From an uncultured Clostridia bacterium (GTDB taxonomy: Bacteria; Bacillota; Clostridia; UBA1381; UMGS1253), in contig CALAUK010000074.1 in the NCBI GenBank assembly GCA_937892135.1, positions 1 through 7,405 of the forward strand: a stretch of DNA of 7,405 bases. The letters run 5' to 3'. This document shows positions 1-6,156 of the stretch, one piece after another. The notes below the pieces were generated by a model, which was not told the DNA's origin, ran no database searches, and saw only the letters and a list, made by a program, of their open reading frames with translations. A program made the translations under genes and the position numbers. The stretch's first letter is position 1. Each line of letters starts with the position of its first letter.

Positions 1-1239
1 TTTTGTGCCACTTTCTGCTGAATAAGCGAAGTCATTTGGAGTACCACTTAATGACTGTATTTTTGCATTGGTAGATAGGTAGCCCCTAAAATGAGCCTCC
101 TCATTTATCTGCTTTTGTAAACCCTCAACATCGCTTTTTATTATTTCTGTCTGCTCATTTATACGTACCTGTGTTTCTGCGACACCGTTTATCTTGTCAT
201 TTAAGACCTTGCCCTGTTTAGCAGAAAGAGCCGAGATTTCACTTTCTGATGACAAACTATCTTCGATATGCACATCAGAAAAGCTATAGTTTAGGTTGCA
301 GTCTTCTAAGACTTCTTTAAGACCCTCATTATCAGGCGAAATGATTATTGCCTTTAAATCCTCCAAGCCATCCGTATAAATGTCTGTTACACTGTCAGGA
401 ATACGAAGCCTTAGATTTTTACACCCCTTAAATGCGTTTGTTTCTATCCCAGTAAGACCTTCAGGCAACACAAGATTTTCGAGGGCTGTACAGCCGGAAA
501 AACTTCCATGTTCTATACTCTCCACGCCCTTTGGTATATTAATGTTTTTAATAGACGAACAGTCACTAAAACAACTAGCAGGTATTAGTTTGATGTGCTC
601 AGGAAGCCTAACCTCTGTAAGCTTGTGTAAACCTGCAAAAAAAGTCCAATCTAAATCCTTAATACTATCCGGAAGTATAACCTTTGTCAAGGCATCTCTA
701 CCTGCATGAAGCACAGCAGACTCGCCCACATATCTTACAGGCAACCCATTATGCTCATAAGGAATTACCAATTCTGTAATATCTTCTGTGTATAAATCGG
801 ACAAGCCCATTAATTCCGCATACTTCCCTTCCTCATTTACCTCAAAAACAAACCAATTCTCGTCTGAAGGAATTATATTTGCATCTCCGTAGTTAGACAG
901 CCTTTCTATCTCTTCTTTTGTAAGCGCCACACTCTCTTTATCTTCGTCTGTAAAATCATTTGAAGAAAGCCCCTTGCCTTCTTCTTTATCTACTTTATTC
1001 TTGACTTCTGTCTTGTTAGCTTTTTCTTCTAAAAGCTCTTCTGCGGTTTTTCCATTAAGCTTAAAAGCATTTAAAGAATTCTCTCCTTCGAGAGCATCAA
1101 TAAGCCCATTAAAACTGTCTTTTAATTCATTAGAATTCGAATCAAAATGCCTTTTAAGCTCGCCTGCTGAAAGCTTAGGATTGTCAGCTAAGTCCGACAC
1201 AGGTCTTTTAAAAGCTTCTATTTTATAGTTTTCAAGCAT
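1..1239 (-). CDS. Phage tail fibre / receptor-binding protein with BspA-type leucine-rich repeats (3' end outside the window)
   Basis: The frame is open for exactly 413 codons from ATG at 1239 to the window edge, with no stop, so the C-terminus is missing. A GGGAG ribosome site (1249-1253) precedes the start and lies within the last codons of the previous gene. Residues 12-50 (pattern ELKRHFD...NGLIDAL) look like the virion-attachment end of Firmicute phage fibres. AFKLNGKTAEELL (58-70) and NKVDKEEGKGLSSNDFT (81-97) are linker motifs typical of phage tail fibres. Residues 154-297 form BspA/LRR_5-type repeats. ALSAKQGKVLNDKI (337-350) is another classic fibre motif, followed by a helical, probably coiled-coil stretch (350-383). 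RGYLSTNAKIQSL...FAYSAESGT (385-412) resembles a segment common in clostridial phage fibres. Expected role: a trimeric fibre at the tail tip that binds the host surface, with the LRR block as candidate binding region. The fibre class is well supported; the receptor is unknown. Confidence 0.85.
   Translation of the reverse strand, partial: MLENYKIEAFKRPVSDLADNPKLSAGELKRHFDSNSNELKDSFNGLIDALEGENSLNAFKLNGKTAEELLEEKANKTEVKNKVDKEEGKGLSSNDFTDEDKESVALTKEEIERLSNYGDANIIPSDENWFVFEVNEEGKYAELMGLSDLYTEDITELVIPYEHNGLPVRYVGESAVLHAGRDALTKVILPDSIKDLDWTFFAGLHKLTEVRLPEHIKLIPASCFSDCSSIKNINIPKGVESIEHGSFSGCTALENLVLPEGLTGIETNAFKGCKNLRLRIPDSVTDIYTDGLEDLKAIIISPDNEGLKEVLEDCNLNYSFSDVHIEDSLSSESEISALSAKQGKVLNDKINGVAETQVRINEQTEIIKSDVEGLQKQINEEAHFRGYLSTNAKIQSLSGTPNDFAYSAESGTK
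349..780 (-). repeat. BspA/LRR_5-type leucine-rich repeat block in the tail fibre
   Basis: Residues 154-183 form a cap of the usual type (ITELVIPYEHNGLPVRYVGE). Repeats follow at residues 184-206, 207-229, 230-252 and 253-275, each exactly 23 residues, then a degenerate 22-residue unit at 276-297. The visible consensus is L..v.lP..i..i....F..C..; for example, LENLVLPEGLTGIETNAFKGC is one unit cut short. This matches the 23-residue BspA/TpLRR class known from bacterial and protist surface proteins. The DNA copies are diverged, so this is an old protein repeat and not a recent tandem duplication. Confidence 0.85.
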
Positions 1240-1243
1240 ATTA

Positions 1244-2401
1244 TCAATCTCCCTTCACTCCGTAATCATAATTAAACCTAAGTCTGTCCGTCTCGTTTTT
1301 ATATCGCTCATTTTCAGCTCTTATCGCATCTATGCCGACAGATGTTTTATTTGTCTGAGCGTTCATATAATTTGACTCAGCATTCAGAGCCGAAGCCTGA
1401 GAACTTCTTGCGCTCGCATTTGCATTTATAATTCCTGTAATATACGGCCAGTACTGAGTTCCGACAGGTGCGCCTAAAATTTCTGCCTGAGCCTGAGTTA
1501 AAATCACACCTGAGCCTTCAAACATTTTAAATGCCTCGTTAAACGCTTCCTCGCTTGCGCGTGTGTTTTCCTTAGCTATTTCAAAGGCAAGCTTTTCATA
1601 CTCTACGCTCGTTGTGCCAACAGGTACGCCTAAAATTTCCGCCTGAGCCTCATTTTTCACCGCTCCCGTCTTTACAAAGGCTTCAAAAGCATTATTAAAC
1701 TTATCTTTGTTAAGCGCGTTATTTTCCTTTATAAGACTAAGCCTTAAATCCTTGTTGTCAGTGTCTTTTTTAATTTCAGTATCCGTCTTGTCTTTATAAA
1801 CATTGTCCATTCCCTCGGAATAAGCCTTTTCTGCCTCGGTGATTTTGTTTAGATAATCATCTTCAAGCTTTAGGTTTTCCTGCCTTTCGCTGTCGTAAAT
1901 TTCATTTAACTTTTCTGCTGCATCGGATAAAAGAGAGAGCCTTGCACTTTCGCCAAAGCCTGAGCTTGCGCGGTTTTTAACGCCTTTTCCAAGCCCAAGC
2001 CTTGCAAGAGCCTCTTCTGTGTCTAATTCTTTTTTATTCGCATCTGCAAGATAAAGTCTTCTTTTGTTTGAGGCAGCTTTAGCGTTTTCTTCTTTTCCAC
2101 GGCTTAACGAAACACCGGCATTTTGATATGCCTTTTTCAAATTATCGGCGTGCACAGTCTCTCGCGCTTTAAAAAGCTTGTCCGTATCAGGCTCTTCAAA
2201 GCTTTTAATGTAGCTTTCAGCCGCACGGCTTATGTAGTCATCTTTATACCCTGCCGTAGCCTCTCCGCCCTCTTCAATCTTTCTGTTTCTTTCGTCATTT
2301 AAGTATTTTACTGCATTGGGGTCGCCCGACTCATTAATAACCTCAATAATTTTTTTTGCGATATTTTCTTCATCGTAAGAATAATTATTGTAATTTTTCA
2401 T
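1244..2401 (-). CDS. Helical virion protein, possible DNA-ejection / internal virion protein
   Basis: The product is 385 residues. ATG at 2401 has an AAAGGAG site 8 bases upstream (2410-2416), which overlaps the stop of the nozzle gene by one base. No signal peptide or membrane segment is visible; the protein is highly charged (Lys/Glu/Asp/Asn) and reads as mostly helical. Residues 130-160 (ALARLGLGKG...SSGFGESARLSLL) resemble a glycine-rich hinge seen in otherwise uncharacterised structural proteins of clostridial phages. Residues 235-263 and 287-315 are an internal duplication ending in LGVPVGT and LGAPVGT. The C-terminal part (326-350) is rich in Ala/Ser/Asn. The position between the gp10-like nozzle and the fibre is where P22 carries gp26, gp14 and the ejection proteins gp7, gp20 and gp16. 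The role as internal or ejected protein is inferred from position and composition only; a tail-associated assembly factor is an alternative. Confidence 0.6.
   Translation of the reverse strand: MKNYNNYSYDEENIAKKIIEVINESGDPNAVKYLNDERNRKIEEGGEATAGYKDDYISRAAESYIKSFEEPDTDKLFKARETVHADNLKKAYQNAGVSLSRGKEENAKAASNKRRLYLADANKKELDTEEALARLGLGKGVKNRASSGFGESARLSLLSDAAEKLNEIYDSERQENLKLEDDYLNKITEAEKAYSEGMDNVYKDKTDTEIKKDTDNKDLRLSLIKENNALNKDKFNNAFEAFVKTGAVKNEAQAEILGVPVGTTSVEYEKLAFEIAKENTRASEEAFNEAFKMFEGSGVILTQAQAEILGAPVGTQYWPYITGIINANASARSSQASALNAESNYMNAQTNKTSVGIDAIRAENERYKNETDRLRFNYDYGVKGD
1457..1699 (-). repeat. Two-copy internal duplication (LG-x-PVGT motif) in the 385-residue virion protein
   Basis: Residues 235-263 (bases 1613-1699) and 287-315 (bases 1457-1543) align without gaps over 29 residues with 17 identities: F-N-x-A-F at the start, and AQAEILG-x-PVGT at the end. 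The spacing is 52 codons. The DNA is also nearly identical over the motif: 1465-1494 and 1621-1650 differ at two of 30 bases. Either the duplication is fairly recent or this part is under strong constraint. Confidence 0.85.
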
Positions 2402-2415
2402 CTTTTTCTCTCCTT

Positions 2416-4659
2416 TCAGCTGTACAAAAATCCTATTTCCTCAATAATAAGATTTTCGGCGTTTTCGTTTTTAATTGTTAATGAAAACCTTTCAACTCTC
2501 TTTGAGCGAAGATTTGTTTTTATGCTTCTTCCCGCTCTTTCGGTAAAAAATGAAAACCTTAAAAAGCTTATATCCTCAAAGGAGAAAAGGTCTAAGTCAG
2601 CCTTTTTTGCAAGGCGCTCAGAGTAGTCATCGGAGTGGTAGAAAATCTTCGCTCCGCTCCTTGTAAAGACATCATCTAAAATGCAGTAAGCATTTAAAAT
2701 ATTTCTTTTTCCGTAGGGCCTGAATAAAACATCATTTGTGCGAAAGTAAGCCCGAACCGCACTTTCTTCTTCCTCATTCTCATCAGCGTAAGGCATTTTA
2801 TCCGTTTTATCCTTTTTTCTTATAATCCCGTCAGCCACGATAAAAACATCACCCTCAAGGCGAGATACTTTTTTAATCTCATACGGCAAAGAATACACAT
2901 ACCAGGCGTAGTCTTTTAAAATGTCTAAAACATAAACATATTTTCCGCCCGTTATATAAAGAAAATCGGAAAACTTGGAAAGCTTTAAATTTTTTAAGTC
3001 TTCACTTTTCAAAAGCTCGTTTATCTCTTTTGACCTTAAAACATTTTTAGTCTCTCCCTCAACCTGAGTTGAAGAAATCTCGAAAAGTCCCGAGTCCGAC
3101 AGGAAAAAGAGCTTTGAATTAACATTTATAACAGCATCTGAAGAAACTGCCGCCTCCGATGCCGCTCCCTTTAAAATTTTAAAGCCGCTTTTTTCATCAG
3201 GACACCTGAAATAAAGGCTTGCATCTCCCTTTTCGTCTTTAAAAATAAGCTGATAGGAAAAATATCTTCCATATCCTAAAATCTTTGATACATCCTGCCC
3301 TACCGATGTGTACGAAAGCGCAGGAAAATATGTTCCGTCATAAATTCCGCTCATATAATCAAAAGAGCCTTTTTCTTTATTTCCCGAAACAAAAACTCTC
3401 ACATCGTTAGCAGAATCGTAAAAGCCAAAAATGCTGCAGCCGTCAATATCTGATTTAAAATCGCCTTTTATATATTCAATTTCTACCACTGCCTCGTTAG
3501 AGGAGAAAAGCTCTCTTAAAAGGCTTTTTTTAATGTCTACATACTCGTTTTCGTATGAAAAAACCGCCTGCTCTTTTTTATACGGGTCATCAGCCTGAAT
3601 ATAGTAACTGTTTATCATATTTCCGCCCGCAGTTATTCTTAAAACCCTTCCCCTTGATTTTCCGGGCTCTAAGTAAAACCTTATATGCGTTGCACCGGGA
3701 AAATCAGAAAGGTTTACAAAAAAGTTTACCTTTCTTAAAGGTGATGCGAGGTTTAAATCCTCTAAATATTCGCCCGTGAAATGCTCACGCGAGGCGTGCT
3801 CTTCAATTATATTTCCGTCGAGGTCATCAAGACCTACCGCAAGGCGTGAAACAATATTTTTCGGTGCATAGCAAAAGCCTCCCATCGAAAATGTAACCTC
3901 AGCTTCCGCATTGTAAAACTCTTTAAGATTTGTGTTAACTCGTGAGAGCTTAACAAAAACGCCAATGTCGTCACAGCCTATAACGTACTGGTATCCGTCA
4001 ATTGTAAGGCTTCCCACCTTTACAGACACGACACGAATAAGATTATATGCCTCAGGAGGCGCAACATATAGCTTGCTTGTCCCGTCAAACCAGTATTTCC
4101 CCTCGCTGTATTTTATAACGTAGTTTTCGCTTTCAGCATTAATGCAGTTCACGGTTTCGCCGTCAAGTGCGCCCTGATTTCTTCCCGTGACAACAACCTG
4201 ATTTATATCCTTTGTTGAAGAAAGCGACACGCGCCCCACCTCAAGAGCGTTAAAAAACTTGTTAAAGCCTATCTTAAAATATCCGCCTGCCATAATGTAT
4301 AAAGAGCCTCCGAAAACAAAGCCGGAAGACGTTTTGTCCTCAGCTCCCGTAAAAATAAGCTCCCCTTTTTTGTAGGTATCATTTTCTTTTTCTAAAAGAT
4401 AAAAGCTTTCACCCTCGTGAAGAATGTAAAAATCCTTATCTCCCGTAAGATATTCATAAACTCCGTTAACGTTTTCTCCTTTGTAAAGGTAGCGAAAGCC
4501 ACGCCTTTTTTCAGGCTTTCCGTTTTCGTTTATAAACATATTTTCCATCATTTTTGCGTTTTTGCCAAGCAGATTTTTCTCCCCGTTTGAAAGGTCTATG
4601 CCCGAAAAGTCTTTTACAGACATAGTGTAAATATTTTGCCTTTTAAATCCAAACGACAA
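2416..4659 (-). CDS. P22 gp10-like tail nozzle / stabilisation protein
   Basis: The protein has 747 residues starting at a TTG codon (4659), chosen because AAAGGAG (4668-4674) sits 8 bases upstream; the first in-frame ATG (4623, residue 13) has no site at a proper distance. The N-terminus reads FSGIDLSNG (18-26), then MMENMFINENGKPEKRRGFRYL (residues 37-58, cut here at its key NMF...G..EKR.GF pattern), the usual opening of short-tail nozzle proteins. The body is a long series of beta strands. IFGFYDSANDVRVFVSGN (410-427), YFPALSYTSVGQD (444-456) and LFFLSDSGLFEI (517-528) match conserved blocks I associate with phage stabilisation proteins of the P22 gp10 / T7 gp12 class, which form a beta-propeller tube. 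It should bind below the adaptor and make the distal DNA channel. The following gene starts 14 bases past its stop. The class is fairly secure from motifs and order. Confidence 0.75.
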   Translation of the reverse strand: MSFGFKRQNIYTMSVKDFSGIDLSNGEKNLLGKNAKMMENMFINENGKPEKRRGFRYLYKGENVNGVYEYLTGDKDFYILHEGESFYLLEKENDTYKKGELIFTGAEDKTSSGFVFGGSLYIMAGGYFKIGFNKFFNALEVGRVSLSSTKDINQVVVTGRNQGALDGETVNCINAESENYVIKYSEGKYWFDGTSKLYVAPPEAYNLIRVVSVKVGSLTIDGYQYVIGCDDIGVFVKLSRVNTNLKEFYNAEAEVTFSMGGFCYAPKNIVSRLAVGLDDLDGNIIEEHASREHFTGEYLEDLNLASPLRKVNFFVNLSDFPGATHIRFYLEPGKSRGRVLRITAGGNMINSYYIQADDPYKKEQAVFSYENEYVDIKKSLLRELFSSNEAVVEIEYIKGDFKSDIDGCSIFGFYDSANDVRVFVSGNKEKGSFDYMSGIYDGTYFPALSYTSVGQDVSKILGYGRYFSYQLIFKDEKGDASLYFRCPDEKSGFKILKGAASEAAVSSDAVINVNSKLFFLSDSGLFEISSTQVEGETKNVLRSKEINELLKSEDLKNLKLSKFSDFLYITGGKYVYVLDILKDYAWYVYSLPYEIKKVSRLEGDVFIVADGIIRKKDKTDKMPYADENEEEESAVRAYFRTNDVLFRPYGKRNILNAYCILDDVFTRSGAKIFYHSDDYSERLAKKADLDLFSFEDISFLRFSFFTERAGRSIKTNLRSKRVERFSLTIKNENAENLIIEEIGFLYS

Positions 4660-4667
4660 TTTCTTCT

Positions 4668-4674
4668 CTCCTTT
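4668..4674 (-). promoter_or_regulatory. Ribosome binding site that fixes the TTG start of the nozzle gene
   Basis: On the minus strand this reads AAAGGAG, 8 bases before TTG at 4659. The same sequence and the same 8-base spacing precede the ATG of the next gene (site 2410-2416, start 2401), which supports the TTG reading. Confidence 0.75.
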
Positions 4675-4676
4675 CT

Positions 4677-5045
4677 TTAATAGTGGTTTTTAATATCACA
4701 AAAATTAGCCTTGGAGTATTTTTTAAGTCCTCTGTATGCCATAGAGCTTAAAACATTTGCTTTGTCACGGTCGTGGTCTGAGCAAAGAAAAGCTGCCACG
4801 AAATACGCTAAAACCTCCAGCGCAAAGTTATCGGGAAGCAAAATTTTCGAAGCATCATTTACTACCAGAGGAAAACTCTCTATCGGCTCTTTTCCCTCCG
4901 AGACTAAAATTGTGTTATACGAAGAAAGGCAGAGAGAAAGCCCCTGATTTATTGCACGAAATCTTAAATGAGTAAAGTCTTCTGAGGAGTATTCCTCCTC
5001 TCCCAAAATTCCTAAAACCGCCTCATAAAGCTTTGAAGCTTTCAT
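4677..5045 (-). CDS. P22 gp4-like head-tail adaptor (head completion) protein
   Basis: A small, mostly helical protein of 122 residues from ATG at 5045. A longer frame begins at ATG 5051, but that codon directly abuts the GGAGGA ribosome site (5052-5057), while 5045 lies 6 bases from it, so 5045 is preferred. N-terminal helix: KASKLYEAVLGILGEEEY. The segment LPDNFALEVLAYFVAAFLCSD then HDRDKANVLSSMAYRGLKKY (residues 70-110) matches the pattern near the C-terminus of phage adaptor proteins, in which a helix ending in LAYFVAAFL is followed by D.D..KA and an aromatic-rich helix. It lies between coat and gp10-like nozzle, exactly as P22 gene 4 lies between genes 5 and 10. Expected role: a ring bound under the portal that seals the filled head and receives the nozzle. 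The function is inferred from motif and position. The nozzle ribosome site begins 3 bases after its stop codon. Confidence 0.7.
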   Translation of the reverse strand: MKASKLYEAVLGILGEEEYSSEDFTHLRFRAINQGLSLCLSSYNTILVSEGKEPIESFPLVVNDASKILLPDNFALEVLAYFVAAFLCSDHDRDKANVLSSMAYRGLKKYSKANFCDIKNHY

Positions 5046-5051
5046 ACACAT

Positions 5052-5057
5052 TCCTCC
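5052..5057 (-). promoter_or_regulatory. Ribosome binding site deciding the adaptor start
   Basis: The minus strand reads GGAGGA, in the wider context AAAAAAGGAGGA. It is immediately adjacent to the ATG at 5051 (zero spacing) and 6 bases from the ATG at 5045, so initiation at 5045 is far more plausible. Confidence 0.7.
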
Positions 5058-5063
5058 TTTTTT

Positions 5064-5094
5064 ATTTGCCCCATAGCAAGGCTATGGGGCAGAT
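5064..5094. terminator. Strong hairpin between capsid and adaptor genes
   Basis: Arms 5067-5077 (TGCCCCATAGC) and 5081-5091 (GCTATGGGGCA) pair perfectly over 11 bases around a 3-base loop. With one G-T pair, the stem extends to 14 at 5064/5094. On the plus strand it is followed by GATTTTTATTT, so it looks like a terminator for antisense (plus) transcription. On the minus (coding) strand the hairpin is followed by AATAAAAAAGG with no U tract, so full termination is unlikely; mRNA stabilisation, processing or a pause behind the highly expressed coat gene is more likely. The hairpin is plain in the sequence; its function is inferred. Confidence 0.65.
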
Positions 5095-5100
5095 TTTTAT

Positions 5101-6123
5101 TTACGCTGTCGCAACAGAAGAGTAAACTTCCTTGTGACAAAAAGCCTTAACTTCACCTGAAGAAACAAACTCACCTGCATACTTTTCTCTTGAATCAGAG
5201 TATCTGGGGTCTGTTCCGTCTGTTGTGTAGAAAATGTCACCCTCGCCTGTGATAGAAACAGTGTCGCCGCTTCTTTCTATAACGGGTGCTGTAACCTCAT
5301 ACGCCTTGTCAACAAGAGCGAAAACTCCCATGCATCTTGCGCCTATAACAAAGGCATCGAAATTACTTCTTCCCTCCAAAAGAGCACCTGAGATACCGGG
5401 CGGGTCTGAATGAACCTTAGCGTCCTTAATCTTGTAAGGCACGATAACCGCGTCCTTATGAGTTACAATAAAGTATGTACCCTTAGGCATATAGCTTGTG
5501 GGCACCTTAACAATTTTCATACCGAAAACCTCACCGATAACGCCCTTTGCAAGTGCCTTTTCGCCAAGAGTTTCAATACCTAAAAACTCGCTTGTCTGGC
5601 GCAAAAGATTATACATTTCGCCTGTGATGTAAAGGTAGCGGTTGTCCTGAGGAACGCATGCATCGTCTAAAACGGCTGCCGCATCGCCTACTTTTGAGAT
5701 AATAGTTGACTTAGTGGGCTTTTCAGAAAATGCCACTGTACCTGCCATCATATTAAATCTCTTTAGAGCGTACTTATCAACCATAGGAACCATTCTCTCG
5801 TTTGTCTGAAGCTTAAGCATCTTGCCTGCATTTTTGCAAAGTGCCTGCTCGGAGTTGTTGCCCTTGTCGATAATAAGAGAAAAGCTCTTATCCTGTGTCA
5901 TTGTCATCTCCTGAACAACATCACCCATTTCAACGGGTGTGCCGTAACGGGAAGTTCCCTCTCTTAAGTAATCTGTGGGCTCAACTGTCTGGGGAGTGTA
6001 AATCTTAACGCTTTTAACTCCCGAAAAGTCCCATTCCTTGCTTGTCTTATCAGAAACAAGAGAGCCAATTGTGTACATCTGTGCAATCTTGTCTGAATAC
6101 TTTGTTGCCAAATTAATTGCCAT
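5101..6123 (-). CDS. Major capsid protein (HK97-fold type) with C-terminal chitobiase-like domain
   Basis: The protein has 340 residues; ATG at 6123 follows AAAGGA (6135-6140) at an 11-base gap, rather long. Residues 1-275 form the coat core: N-terminal arm MAINLATKYSDKIAQMYT, a probable E-loop (about 70-105, around QDKSFSLIIDKGNNSEQA), the spine helix after it, RYLYITGEMYNLL (162-174), VIGEVFGMKIVKVP (195-208) and HKDAVIVPYKIKDAKVH (222-238), a series typical of HK97-fold coats. Residues 278-340 are an added beta domain with APVIERSGDTVSI and DIFYTTDGTDPR...YAGEF...GEVKAF, the pattern of chitobiase/beta-hexosaminidase C-terminal (FN3-like) domains. It directly follows the scaffold gene and precedes the gp4-like adaptor. 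The coat subunits should assemble the icosahedral shell around scaffold, with the extra domain probably exposed outside. Coat assignment is strong; the exposed position is inferred. Confidence 0.88.
   Translation of the reverse strand: MAINLATKYSDKIAQMYTIGSLVSDKTSKEWDFSGVKSVKIYTPQTVEPTDYLREGTSRYGTPVEMGDVVQEMTMTQDKSFSLIIDKGNNSEQALCKNAGKMLKLQTNERMVPMVDKYALKRFNMMAGTVAFSEKPTKSTIISKVGDAAAVLDDACVPQDNRYLYITGEMYNLLRQTSEFLGIETLGEKALAKGVIGEVFGMKIVKVPTSYMPKGTYFIVTHKDAVIVPYKIKDAKVHSDPPGISGALLEGRSNFDAFVIGARCMGVFALVDKAYEVTAPVIERSGDTVSITGEGDIFYTTDGTDPRYSDSREKYAGEFVSSGEVKAFCHKEVYSSVATA
5104..5289 (-). other. Chitobiase C-terminal-like (FN3-type) domain fused to the coat protein
   Basis: Residues 279-340. 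Key features: IFYTTDGTDPR (297-307), YAGEF (315-319), GEVKAF (323-328) and a final strand ending SSVATA. In CHB_HEX-type domains the same order is seen: I.YT.DG..P, Y.G.f, .vkA.a, S.v. These beta-sandwich domains usually accompany carbohydrate-active or surface proteins. Here there is no enzyme, only the coat. Confidence 0.7.
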
Positions 6124-6156
6124 AATTTAAATCATCCTTTCGTTTTTTTACCCTTT

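Noticed and set aside
380..1228. Plus-strand frames of 109 and 84 codons (380-709, 974-1228)
   Set aside because: They lie opposite the tail fibre gene, have compositions rich in Ser/Leu/Phe typical of antisense reading, and lack ribosome sites.
1..1239. Lower GC in the fibre gene as a sign of recent transfer
   Set aside because: Hand counts of single 60-base lines ranged from about 33 to 48 percent, overlapping the coat gene lines (about 43 to 48 percent), so no clear shift can be claimed.
3555..4975. Plus-strand frames of 63-78 codons opposite the nozzle and adaptor genes
   Set aside because: Shadows of strongly supported minus-strand genes; no recognisable protein motifs.
5046..5051. ATG at 5051 as adaptor start
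   Set aside because: It touches the ribosome site with zero spacing; ATG at 5045 has 6 bases.
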